Of a stretch of 17,661 nt of DNA, positions 1-7,845 are shown one piece after another. A program made the translations under genes and the position numbers. Each line of letters opens with the position of its first letter. The first letter of the stretch is position 1. The stretch comes from an uncultured Bacteroidia bacterium (lineage in GTDB: Bacteria > Bacteroidota > Bacteroidia > Bacteroidales > UBA932): contig CACXFP010000038.1 in NCBI GenBank assembly GCA_902766985.1, positions 1-17,661 of the forward strand, written 5' to 3'. The notes under the pieces are model-generated. The model was not told the origin of the DNA. It made no database searches and saw only the letters and a program-made list of their open reading frames with translations.

Positions 1-1434
1 CCCTTCCGTTACCTTGAGATAGAAGGCCTTCCCCGGGGAACTTCCGTCGATATAGTCAGGATGTATGCCCACCATCCGACATCCATGGACGGAGAATTCA
101 AATCCTCTGACGGAATCCTGGACCAAGTATGGGATCTGTGCAAATATTCCATGGAAGCCACCAGTTTTATCGGATTCCATGTTGACGGAGACAGGGAGAG
201 GATCCCCTATGAATGCGACGCCCTGATCAATCAGCTCGGCTGGTACGGAGCCGACAGGAGCTACACCTTGTCCCGGCGCACGGTCTCCTATCTCCTGGAC
301 CACCCGACATGGCCGACTGAATGGATTCTCCAGACCATCCTGATGGCCTGGTACGACTATATGTACACAGGAGACGACAGGCTGCTCGCCGCCCGCTACG
401 ACATACTTTGCGACCATACCCTGACCTCATTGCGCCAGGCAAACGGCCTGGTCAGCACGACAGCGGAGGCACAGTCACCCGGATTCCTGCAGCGGATCCG
501 CCGCACGGAGCCCATCAGGGACATCGTTGACTGGCCCCAGGGAAAGGGCTCGTTCGGACTCAAAGGCAGTGACCCGGGCGAGGCCGATTTCTTCGAATTC
601 AGCGATTATAATGCTGTCGTAAACGCCTATCACTACGCCACTTTGCGATGCATGGCGGGAATTGCCAGGGCTCTCGGGAAAGACGGTGAAGCAACGGACT
701 GGGAGGATGATGCGGCACAGTTCAGGATCAGGTACAACAAGGCTTTCCTGGACTGCAGGACAGGTTTATATAAGGACGGCTTGCAATCAAGCCATTCGGC
801 GCTTCACAGCAACATGTTCCCCCTGGCCTTCGGCCTGGTGCCGGAGAAAAACGTGGCCAAAGTGGCGAAATTCATCGCCGGGAAAGGAACGGCATGCAGC
901 ATAGCAAATGCGGAATTCCTGCTCGACGCCCTGTATGGGGCCGGGGAAGGTGAAGAAGCGCTCAGGATATTGACCGCGACCCACGACCGGAGCTGGTTCA
1001 ATACCATCAAGGCCGGTTCCACAATTTCATTCGAGGCCTGGGATGACAAATACAAAAACAATCAGGATTGGAACCATGCTTGGGGAGCCGCTCCGGCGAA
1101 CCTCATTCCTCACAGGTTCCTCGGTGTGGAGCCTCTGTCTCCCGGCTGGGACAGGATCCTGGTCAAGCCGCAGACCGGGTCCACACGGCATGCCGAAGGG
1201 ACTGTGCCCACCATCAAAGGCCCTGTCCGGATCACCGTCGACAACGACGCCTCCGGAAGCCGCATCTCCTTGCATCTTCCGGCAAACACAATAACTACAT
1301 TGATGGTCCCCCTGTCAAAAGGAATTGACGGGCAGATGACGGTTGACGGAGCGGAGGCGCCGGCAAAACGCGAGGGAAGATTCCTCGTCCTTTACGGTAT
1401 CGGCTCCGGCAAACATGAGATTGAAGTGAGATAA
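1..1434 (+). CDS. Alpha-L-rhamnosidase (GH78), 5'-truncated by the window edge
   Basis: The reading frame is open from base 1, so the true start lies outside the window and the first internal ATG (61) is not the start; 477 C-terminal residues are visible. The product should release terminal alpha-L-rhamnose from plant or bacterial glycans. The opening residues (FRYLEIEGLP) match the end of the GH78 beta-sandwich region, followed by the (alpha/alpha)6 catalytic barrel. The likely general acid is Glu at 196-198 in DGDRER, and the likely general base is Glu at 1033-1035 in the SFEAWD segment. HAWGAAPAN and a C-terminal beta domain beginning near EPLSPGWDRILVKP are typical of the family. The DGDRER form differs from the DCPQRNERLGW form of the rhamnosidase at 14086, so the two belong to different GH78 subgroups. 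The stop overlaps the next gene by one base (TAATG), implying translational coupling. Any signal peptide is out of view. Confidence 0.93.
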   Translation, partial: PFRYLEIEGLPRGTSVDIVRMYAHHPTSMDGEFKSSDGILDQVWDLCKYSMEATSFIGFHVDGDRERIPYECDALINQLGWYGADRSYTLSRRTVSYLLDHPTWPTEWILQTILMAWYDYMYTGDDRLLAARYDILCDHTLTSLRQANGLVSTTAEAQSPGFLQRIRRTEPIRDIVDWPQGKGSFGLKGSDPGEADFFEFSDYNAVVNAYHYATLRCMAGIARALGKDGEATDWEDDAAQFRIRYNKAFLDCRTGLYKDGLQSSHSALHSNMFPLAFGLVPEKNVAKVAKFIAGKGTACSIANAEFLLDALYGAGEGEEALRILTATHDRSWFNTIKAGSTISFEAWDDKYKNNQDWNHAWGAAPANLIPHRFLGVEPLSPGWDRILVKPQTGSTRHAEGTVPTIKGPVRITVDNDASGSRISLHLPANTITTLMVPLSKGIDGQMTVDGAEAPAKREGRFLVLYGIGSGKHEIEVR

Positions 1435-2087
1435 TGAGATACGAGACAATACTTTTCGACCTTGACGGCACTCTGCTGGATACTATAGACGACCTCGGCA
1501 CCGCCGTGAACCACGCGCTTTCAAAGCGGGGACTCCCCCTGCATTCGCTCCCTGAATACCGGCTGATGGTAGGCGGCGGAATACGTAACCTCAACTGGAG
1601 GGCCCTTCCTGAAGACCTTAGGGATAACGAAGCATACCTGGACGCCTGCCTTGCGGATTTCCTCGAATACTATGTTTCGCACATCGACGTGCACACCCGT
1701 CCCTACCCAGGCATGCAGGAACTGCTCAGGGAGCTTTCCTCCCGTGGCGCAAGCCTCGCCGTGACCTCCAACAAATTCCAGGCTGGTACCGAAAAATTGG
1801 TACGCAGTTTTTTCCCGGACGTCAGCTTCACCGCCGTGTTCGGGAACAGGAAAGGCGCGCCCCTCAAACCGGATCCCGCCATCGTGGAGGAAGTCCTGAA
1901 ACTCAGCGGCTCCCCGAAGGAAAAGGCCGTCCTGGTGGGAGATTCGTCCACGGATATAAAAACCGCAAGGAACGGGTGTATAGACTCCATCGCCGTCAGC
2001 TGGGGTTTCCGGCCCCGTGAGGAACTCAGCGAAGCCGGCGCCATCGTGGATTCGGCAGGGGAACTGGCCGGTATCCTGCTGGGATAA
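1434..2087 (+). CDS. HAD-superfamily phosphatase, phosphoglycolate phosphatase-like
   Basis: This 217-residue protein has all four HAD motifs: nucleophile D9 and acid/base D11 in FDLDGT, T111-S112 in VTSNK, K145 in LKPDP, and acidic D170/D174 in VGDSSTD. The helical cap between residues about 18 and 90 (DTIDDL, then MVGGGIRNL) resembles the Gph/PGPase subfamily, which hydrolyses small phosphate esters such as 2-phosphoglycolate. The substrate cannot be read from sequence. It starts inside the stop codon of the rhamnosidase gene (TAATG), so it is probably translated by re-initiation on the same mRNA. That placement could mean it acts on a phosphorylated sugar-breakdown product, but general housekeeping phosphatases are also found this way. 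No signal peptide; cytoplasmic. Confidence 0.88.
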   Translation: MRYETILFDLDGTLLDTIDDLGTAVNHALSKRGLPLHSLPEYRLMVGGGIRNLNWRALPEDLRDNEAYLDACLADFLEYYVSHIDVHTRPYPGMQELLRELSSRGASLAVTSNKFQAGTEKLVRSFFPDVSFTAVFGNRKGAPLKPDPAIVEEVLKLSGSPKEKAVLVGDSSTDIKTARNGCIDSIAVSWGFRPREELSEAGAIVDSAGELAGILLG

Positions 2088-2168
2088 AACGCCTCCGGAC
2101 ACTCTCAACCCCATAATTTAGGGAATCAATACCGCCTCAATAACTATTTGTTGGGATTGAATCTTCAT

Positions 2169-2178
2169 GCACGCGTGC
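2169..2178. promoter_or_regulatory. 10-bp perfect palindrome in the porin leader region
   Basis: GCACGCGTGC is a perfect inverted repeat in the non-coding gap before the porin, about 65 bp upstream of its start. It could be a regulator binding site, but a 10-bp palindrome can occur by chance in GC-rich DNA and I recognise no regulator that uses it. The rest of the 156-bp gap (2088-2243) holds no clear terminator for the HAD gene and no promoter I can define confidently. Confidence 0.2.
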
Positions 2179-2243
2179 GTAATTTCGCCGAGAAAAAACG
2201 CATGGATACCGGCTTTCGGGCCATCTTGCAAGGTTCAATTATT

Positions 2244-3524
2244 ATGATGAATAAGGTTATTGTTGGCAGTGTCGCGCTTTTTATCACCCTGTTTGCCTCA
2301 ACGGCAGGCGCGCAGCAGAAAAAAGACCGTCTTACGGTCGGCGGGTACGGCGAGGTGGCCCTCAGCCGCAATTTCTACAGTGACAACGTGTATCGCTACA
2401 GCAGCGCTTCCGCCCATAAGGGTGAAAGCCACGGCCGCTTCGACATCCCCCATGCGGTCATCTATCTCGGCTACGATTTCGGCAAAGGCTGGAGCATGCA
2501 GACGGAGATAGAGTTCGAGCATCTAGGCACCGGAACGGAAGTCGAGAAGGAATTCGAGGAAGCCGGGGAATGGGAGAGCGAAGTAGAGAGAGGCGGAGAG
2601 GTGGAACTTGAGCAGTTCTGGACCCAGAAAAGCTTCATGCCCCAGATAAATGTCCGCATGGGACATCTCGTGGTTCCTGTCGGAGGACTGAACAACCGTC
2701 ACGAACCCCTCAATTTCTTCACGGTCTACCGCCCGGAGGGAGAATATACCGTACTGCCTTCCACATGGCACGATACGGGAATATCGATCTGGGGCCAGGC
2801 CGGCACATGGAGATACGAAGCCATGCTCATATCCGGCCTCGATGCCATGCTGTTCTCCAGGGACAATTTCATTAAGAACGGGGCCCACACACCATTTCCT
2901 TTCCAGGTTTCCAACCATCCCGGAGTGGCCGGAAGGATCGACAAGTCGTTCGCCTTCGGCCTCGACCTGGGCCTCAGCGGTTACTACAGCGACGCATTCA
3001 ACAATACCTTCCCCTATGAGGAGGTCAACAATTCCTACATCTCCGGAGCGACCGGTTCCACCGTTGTAGGAGCATTCGACTTCCGCTATATGGGCAAGAA
3101 CCTGATTGTCAGGGGAAATGCTGACTATGGCCACATCAGCGACGCAAAGGCCATCAGCAAATACAAGAGCGCAAAGGGAGCTGCAAGCGGCTCCCCCTAC
3201 AGCGACACACCCATCGGGGATGAGGCTTTCTCCGCCGGAATCGAGGCCGGATATGACATTTTCTCCCTGATTCCCGTGAAGGACAAGGAGCAGAAATTCT
3301 ATGTGTTCGGCCGGTATGAATACTACAATCCCTATATCGCCAACAACAGTCAGGGCTCATACCCGTTCACTGAGAAACACAGGATCGCTGCCGGAATAAA
3401 CTGGATCCCGATCCCGAACATCGCCGTCAAGGCAGAATATTCCCACCGGTTCCTGAAGACCGGCTACAACGACGAACCCTCCATCAGCATAGGTGTTGCC
3501 TACATGGGATTTTTCAAGCATTGA
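2244..3524 (+). CDS. Outer-membrane porin, phosphate-selective porin (OprP/OprO)-like
   Basis: An outer-membrane beta-barrel of about 426 residues. The frame is open further upstream to a TTG at 2148, but the start is placed at ATG 2244 (or the adjacent ATG 2247) because it gives a normal signal peptide: a basic MMNKV start, a hydrophobic stretch, and an AGA cleavage site before QQKKD. After that come GGYGEVALSRN, many alternating aromatic/polar strands (YDFGKGW, EIEFEH, MGHLVVPVG), and a terminal strand ending in aromatic residues (YMGFFKH), as expected for barrels. HLVVPVGGLN and the Y-R-P-E-G-E-Y segment resemble the porin_O_P family. A glutamate-rich insertion follows EIEFEH and probably forms an extracellular or periplasmic loop. 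The next gene starts 22 bp downstream, linking the porin to the imelysin and diheme lipoproteins. The substrate is not determinable; phosphate, pyrophosphate, metal complexes and organic anions are all possible. Confidence 0.82.
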   Translation: MMNKVIVGSVALFITLFASTAGAQQKKDRLTVGGYGEVALSRNFYSDNVYRYSSASAHKGESHGRFDIPHAVIYLGYDFGKGWSMQTEIEFEHLGTGTEVEKEFEEAGEWESEVERGGEVELEQFWTQKSFMPQINVRMGHLVVPVGGLNNRHEPLNFFTVYRPEGEYTVLPSTWHDTGISIWGQAGTWRYEAMLISGLDAMLFSRDNFIKNGAHTPFPFQVSNHPGVAGRIDKSFAFGLDLGLSGYYSDAFNNTFPYEEVNNSYISGATGSTVVGAFDFRYMGKNLIVRGNADYGHISDAKAISKYKSAKGAASGSPYSDTPIGDEAFSAGIEAGYDIFSLIPVKDKEQKFYVFGRYEYYNPYIANNSQGSYPFTEKHRIAAGINWIPIPNIAVKAEYSHRFLKTGYNDEPSISIGVAYMGFFKH

Positions 3525-3546
3525 AATATTTGAAAATAAATAAAAT

Positions 3547-4776
3547 ATGAAAAAAACAACAAAAGTATTATCTATCGTGGTGATCGCAGCGCTTTCGCTC
3601 GTATCCTGCGGAAAGGACAATGGCGGCGATGATGAACTCTCCGCTGCCGAACTCTCACTCAAAGCCGCCGTCGAAGAATACGTCCCCGGAGTTATCTACT
3701 CCATCTACGGCAACCTGGCCGACGCATCTTCCAACCTCTACGACCAGCTCCTGAACCTGAAAAAGGCAGGCACCGCCTCCCTTACCGATGCCCAGATTGA
3801 AAATGTCTGCAAGACCTTCCTCGACGCACGCGCGTATTGGGAGAAAAGCGAGGCCTTCCTCTTCGGGGCGGCGACCGTATATGGAATCGACCCCCATATC
3901 GACTCTTGGCCACTCGACAAAGACAAACTGGCGAAGGAACTCAGCAACTCCGTGGTAATCGCAGACCTGGATGAAGAAGGAGCCGCCGCCTGCGACGAAG
4001 TAGGAAAGGCGAACCTCGGATTCCATGGAATCGAATTCATCCTTTTCCGTAACGGCGCTCCCCGCAAGGCCGCCGATTTCCTCGCGAATGAAACCGATGA
4101 GGCCTTCGCCTCCTATACGGTCAGCGGGGAAACCGAGCTCATCTTTGCAACCGCAGTAGCCGAAGACCTCCGCAACTATTGCTGGGAACTCCAGGCCGCC
4201 TGGGATCCCTCCTGCCCCTCATCCCGCAGGGAATATGTAGAGGACGAACTCGAACTAAATACAGTGATGTCCAGCGGACTCACCTTCGGAGAAAACCTCC
4301 TGGCAGCCGGGGAAGCCGGAAGCACCTATTCGACATGGCAGAGGGCGGTTTCCGACATCCTCACCGCGGGCTGCTCCGACATCTGCGCCGAGGTCGCGAA
4401 CTCCAAGATCGCTTCCGCTTTCTACCACAAGACTGAAGAGGACGCCGACTATATCGAATCCCCCTATTCCAAGAAGTCCTACCAGGATTTCTATGACAAC
4501 ATCCAGAGCATAGTCTACTCCCTCTATGGCAAGGCCGGCGCAACCTCTCCGTCCTCCAGAAGCATCTATAACGTTCTCCAGAAGCATGGGTACAACGGTC
4601 TGTCCAACCTGAAGACCGCCCTTGACGCAGCCGTGGCATCGCTGCAGGCCTGCCTCGACAGCGGCAAGGCCTTCGTCGACGACCCCAGCGCCGAATGTGC
4701 CGGGAACGCGATCGAGGCCATCAACGACCTGGATGACGAAATCAACAAGGCCGCCAACTGGGTGTCCCTGCTTTAA
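3547..4776 (+). CDS. Imelysin-family (peptidase M75) lipoprotein
   Basis: A 409-residue lipoprotein with a lipobox LVSC (lipidated C21) followed by an acidic, glycine-rich tether. It carries the imelysin signature GxHxxE as GFHGIE (H160, E163), in the context NLGFHGIEFILF that is characteristic of M75/IrpA/EfeO-type proteins. The rest is helical, with a second half (NTVMSSGL onward, about residues 235-409) that would form the second four-helix bundle of the imelysin fold. Imelysin proteins are periplasmic or surface proteins tied to iron uptake (IrpA, EfeO, the imelysins next to cytochrome-like genes); peptidase activity is doubtful for many. It lies 22 bp after the porin and 11 bp before the diheme lipoprotein, a grouping that supports a metal or redox role at the envelope. 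An A-rich ribosome-binding region precedes the ATG. Confidence 0.9.
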   Translation: MKKTTKVLSIVVIAALSLVSCGKDNGGDDELSAAELSLKAAVEEYVPGVIYSIYGNLADASSNLYDQLLNLKKAGTASLTDAQIENVCKTFLDARAYWEKSEAFLFGAATVYGIDPHIDSWPLDKDKLAKELSNSVVIADLDEEGAAACDEVGKANLGFHGIEFILFRNGAPRKAADFLANETDEAFASYTVSGETELIFATAVAEDLRNYCWELQAAWDPSCPSSRREYVEDELELNTVMSSGLTFGENLLAAGEAGSTYSTWQRAVSDILTAGCSDICAEVANSKIASAFYHKTEEDADYIESPYSKKSYQDFYDNIQSIVYSLYGKAGATSPSSRSIYNVLQKHGYNGLSNLKTALDAAVASLQACLDSGKAFVDDPSAECAGNAIEAINDLDDEINKAANWVSLL

Positions 4777-4787
4777 AAAAATGTGAA

Positions 4788-6620
4788 ATGGATAAGACTT
4801 CAAGGATAATACTCGCCCTTCTCGCGGCGGCAGCCCTTGCAGGCTGCAACGGCAGGAACGGCGGTGAAGAGCCCTCGACGGAGAAGACCGAGTCCGACAC
4901 CAGATACGTCGGCCAGGCAGTCGGCAACTTCGACGCATCTGAGTGGTACCCCGGCGGACAGCTCGGCACTACGGACAACGTTGCCAACAACAGCTATGAG
5001 GATGAATCCCCGGCCGTGACACAGCAGGGACTCTCCCACGAGTTCGCCCTGGGAGAATATTCCTTCGAACGGACTTTCAACGAAGGTTCCGGCCAGTTCG
5101 GAGGCCTCGGTCCTGCCCACGTGCGCAGTTCATGCCTTGACTGCCATCCTGCATACGGGCACGGGCAGTGGAAGGAAAAATATGAGGCTAACACCTCCGA
5201 TTCATGGGGTAACGGCTACCTCCTCGTGGTATATTACACCAATGGGGACAGTAATGACGGACCCTACGTGGGAGAGGTCACCGGAATGCCCCAGACCATG
5301 AAATCCGACCCGTTCCTCCCCCCTATCGATGAGAAGAAGATACAGCTGACCTGGAGCGAGATTTCCTCTATGGAAAGCGGTCTTCCCATGAAGTTCGCGG
5401 ACGGCGAAGCTTACAAACTCCAGTATCCGACCCTTTACATCCCCGAGGAAGCGTTCAACACCGACCCGACCCCCTATGACAACCTGCCCTACACCGATGC
5501 CGCAGGGAACACCTACATCAATGTTGGCTTCCGTCTCGAATCCACCATCGGTGTGATAGGGGTCGGTCTTATCGACGCCCTCGACCAGGATGAGATAAGG
5601 GAGACATACCGCAACGAGGCCGCCTATCTCAAGTCCGCCGGCCTCTATGCAGAGCACGGGCTGAATCCGGCCTTCTGGGATGATGCAGCAAATGATTTCG
5701 CAAGTTCCGCATATTATCACAACTGGGCCAACAACGCCACCCTCGATGACGGGAAGAACATCGGCTCAGGCTATGATGCCGACGGCAATTTCTACGAGAG
5801 GGACGCCTACATGGACGGAAAGCTCGTTAAGAAGTTCACCTACGCCATGACCCGCGGTTCCCTGCAGGACGGAGCCGGCGCCAACGCCATCTGGAACATC
5901 ACCAACGTCTCCAGGCCCGACCGTCCCTTCCTCTACACCACCAACGCATGGGCAAAGGCCATGTCCGAGAATGCGGACGTCATCGCCGCCATAAAGGCGG
6001 ACCCTTCATCTCCCTACTATGCCGACGGTACTGACGAAGGCATCAAGGAAGCGGTGTATGAGCTTCTCCGCCCCGGAACCAACCAGTTTGACAATGCCTA
6101 CCACAACTTCAAGCCCGAAATGAGCGAAGAGGAGTTCTACAATTTCATGGTCTGGCACCGCGGCCTTGCAATTCCCCGCGCCCGCAACCTCAACGACAAG
6201 AAGGTCCAGAGGGGCAAGGAACTCTTCAACAAGATGGGCTGCGCATCCTGCCACAAGGCCAAATGGACCACCGGAGACGACAATTACTGGTCTCCCGCCC
6301 TCAACAAAGGCAAGAAGCTTCCCCGCTATGCCGGCCAGACGATCTATCCTTATTCGGACTTCATCCAGCACAGGCTCCACATGAAGAACGATATCCACGG
6401 CAGCTGGTGCCGCACCACTCCCCTGTGGGGCCGCGGCCTTTCCACCCAGAACACGGGAAGGGGCGACCGCCTGCATGACTGCCGCGCAAGGAACGTCGTG
6501 GAGGCCATCATGTGGCACGCATACAGCAGGCAGAGCGATTCATACAGTTCCGCCGAGCAGTTCTACAACCTTTCCAAGGAAGACAGGGACGCCGTCGTGA
6601 AATTCATTGACTCGATCTGA
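4788..6620 (+). CDS. Two-heme c-type cytochrome lipoprotein, DUF1111-like di-haem oxidoreductase
   Basis: A 610-residue lipoprotein with lipobox LAGC (C20). It has two c-type heme attachment motifs: C116-L-D-C-H120 in the N-terminal half and C485-A-S-C-H489 in the C-terminal half. The segments SGLPMKF and TTPLWGRGL, the LHD-RAR motif followed by EAIMWH (H577), and the ending LSKEDRDAVVKFIDS match the DUF1111 'thiol oxidoreductase'/di-haem peroxidase-like family, which is distantly related to MauG and cytochrome c peroxidases. It should be exported, heme-loaded and membrane-anchored; its substrate is unknown. DUF1111 proteins often sit next to imelysins, as here, which suggests a shared iron or redox task. 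Two positions that I recall as Phe/Arg-like and Gly in the family (before RTTPLWG and in LHDG) are cysteines here, C541 and C565. A hairpin terminator follows 20 bp after the stop. Confidence 0.88.
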   Translation: MDKTSRIILALLAAAALAGCNGRNGGEEPSTEKTESDTRYVGQAVGNFDASEWYPGGQLGTTDNVANNSYEDESPAVTQQGLSHEFALGEYSFERTFNEGSGQFGGLGPAHVRSSCLDCHPAYGHGQWKEKYEANTSDSWGNGYLLVVYYTNGDSNDGPYVGEVTGMPQTMKSDPFLPPIDEKKIQLTWSEISSMESGLPMKFADGEAYKLQYPTLYIPEEAFNTDPTPYDNLPYTDAAGNTYINVGFRLESTIGVIGVGLIDALDQDEIRETYRNEAAYLKSAGLYAEHGLNPAFWDDAANDFASSAYYHNWANNATLDDGKNIGSGYDADGNFYERDAYMDGKLVKKFTYAMTRGSLQDGAGANAIWNITNVSRPDRPFLYTTNAWAKAMSENADVIAAIKADPSSPYYADGTDEGIKEAVYELLRPGTNQFDNAYHNFKPEMSEEEFYNFMVWHRGLAIPRARNLNDKKVQRGKELFNKMGCASCHKAKWTTGDDNYWSPALNKGKKLPRYAGQTIYPYSDFIQHRLHMKNDIHGSWCRTTPLWGRGLSTQNTGRGDRLHDCRARNVVEAIMWHAYSRQSDSYSSAEQFYNLSKEDRDAVVKFIDSI

Positions 6621-6640
6621 CGTGCCCGACATACACCTGC

Positions 6641-6680
6641 AAGACGGATGAGGCCCCGCGGACCCCATCCGTTTTGTTTT
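6641..6680 (+). terminator. Rho-independent-type terminator after the porin-imelysin-diheme operon
   Basis: The stem ACGGATG (6644-6650) pairs perfectly with CATCCGT (6666-6672), with further G-C pairing possible inside the 15-base loop, and the 3' arm runs directly into TTTGTTTT. The stop of the diheme gene is at 6620, and the next gene's promoter element lies downstream, so this site separates the two transcription units. Confidence 0.8.
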
Positions 6681-6709
6681 CATCCTGATTCTATTATCGA
6701 ATATTTTGT

Positions 6710-6717
6710 TAAATTTG
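6710..6717 (+). promoter_or_regulatory. Bacteroidetes -7 promoter element for the alarmone operon
   Basis: TAAATTTG matches the Bacteroidetes -7 consensus TAnnTTTG exactly, in an AT-rich stretch just after the terminator at 6641-6680 and 28 bp before the start at 6745. A start of transcription near 6723 would leave a leader of about 22 nt. No good -33 TTTG is present at the usual 19-21 bp spacing, so strength is uncertain. Confidence 0.55.
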
Positions 6718-6744
6718 CATTTTGCGTAAGATAGTTTTTCGACG

Positions 6745-7842
6745 ATGTCAGACAATATCATACTTGACCCACACGGAGAGGCCATCATGGAGCAATACCG
6801 CTCCATGTATCCGCAGTACGCCAGGCTGGCTGAAATCGTTCCCGACCAGATAAGTAATTTCATAAACGAGACAGGCCTCAGGGTCTGTTCCATGGAGCAC
6901 AGGATAAAGACGGAGGAGTCCCTCAGGGGAAAACTTGAACTCAAGGGAGCGAAGTACCACGACATCTATGACATCACAGACATCCTCGGCCTGAGGATCA
7001 TCACATTCTACATCGACGATGTCGACAAAGTCGCTTCCTTCATTGAAAGGCTCTTCGAAATAGACTGGGACAACACCGTCGACAAGCGCAAGATACACGA
7101 CATAGACAGCTTCGGCTACATGTCCCTCCACTATATCTGCCGCCTCCCCGCCGGATCTTTCCCCGGTCAGGAATTCTCCGAACTCAGGAAGATACGTTTC
7201 GAGATACAGATCCGCACCGTCCTCCAGCATGCCTGGGCGAACATGGACCACGACACAGGCTACAAGAGCGGGGTGGAAGTTCCTAAGGAGTACATGAGGA
7301 ACCTCAACAGGCTGGCCGGGATGCTGGAGCTGGCGGATGAGCAGTTCAGCCTGATCCGCACCGCAATCAACGACTATCGCCGCAGGGTCCACACCCTTGT
7401 GGGCTCGGGGAAGCTCGAAGAGGTCTCGCTGGATGCGGAGACCTTCCGCAGCTACCTGGAAATGAATCCTTTCTCCGCTCTCAACCACAGGATAGCAGCC
7501 GTCAACCAGGCCGAAATCCAGCAGGTGCCCCTGATGCCCTACCTCAAGGTGTTCAAGGCCATGGGATGCAAGACCCTGGGAGACATAGCGGATATCATAA
7601 GGGACTACAGCGAGGCAGCCTACCAGGTAGCCTGCTACCAGATCGGCCTTACCGACCTGGACATAATCTCCTCTTCCCTCGGCCCCCAGGACCTCTGCAT
7701 CGCGTATATCCTCAAAAAAGGAGGCGGCAAGGCCGGGATCCGGATGCTCTTCGACGCGCTCAACGGTGAGTCGGAAAGCAACGAGATCCTTGCGGAGATG
7801 CTGGTGGAGCAATCCAGGTCACTTCCTTTCATGAACAAATGA
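6745..7842 (+). CDS. RelA/SpoT-domain alarmone synthetase (small alarmone synthetase-like) with C-terminal extension
   Basis: A 365-residue protein whose first ~215 residues form a RelA/SpoT synthetase domain that transfers pyrophosphate from ATP to GDP/GTP, making (p)ppGpp, or to related acceptors. Expected motifs are present: R53-I-K55 with S59 (ATP binding), metal-binding D79 in TDILGLR, Y125 in SFGYMSLHY (guanine stacking), and E153 in EIQIRT followed by LQHAWA. There is no HD hydrolase domain and no TGS/ACT region, so it is not a full-length Rel. At 365 residues it is longer than a typical small alarmone synthetase of about 200-260; the extra ~150 C-terminal residues (from about YLEMNPFSALNH) are not recognised. 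The next gene, 3 bp downstream, is a matching stand-alone hydrolase. It is the first gene of a six-gene cluster. Whether it makes (p)ppGpp, (pp)pApp or modifies another target is not visible. Confidence 0.88.
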   Translation: MSDNIILDPHGEAIMEQYRSMYPQYARLAEIVPDQISNFINETGLRVCSMEHRIKTEESLRGKLELKGAKYHDIYDITDILGLRIITFYIDDVDKVASFIERLFEIDWDNTVDKRKIHDIDSFGYMSLHYICRLPAGSFPGQEFSELRKIRFEIQIRTVLQHAWANMDHDTGYKSGVEVPKEYMRNLNRLAGMLELADEQFSLIRTAINDYRRRVHTLVGSGKLEEVSLDAETFRSYLEMNPFSALNHRIAAVNQAEIQQVPLMPYLKVFKAMGCKTLGDIADIIRDYSEAAYQVACYQIGLTDLDIISSSLGPQDLCIAYILKKGGGKAGIRMLFDALNGESESNEILAEMLVEQSRSLPFMNK

Positions 7843-7845
7843 CCT

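Noticed and set aside
1521..2114. A minus-strand open frame opposite the HAD phosphatase
   Set aside because: All four HAD motifs are on the plus strand; the opposite frame has no recognisable domain or start context.
2141..2150. TAACTATTTG as a -7 promoter element for the porin operon
   Set aside because: The TA and TTTG parts are four bases apart instead of two, so it does not fit TAnnTTTG.
2148..2243. Upstream extension of the porin from a TTG codon
   Set aside because: The extra 32 residues would precede and bury a normal signal peptide that begins at ATG 2244/2247.
6748..7812. A 354-codon open frame on the minus strand opposite the alarmone synthetase
   Set aside because: It lies entirely inside a gene with clear catalytic motifs, shows no recognisable domain, and is expected from codon bias in high-GC DNA.
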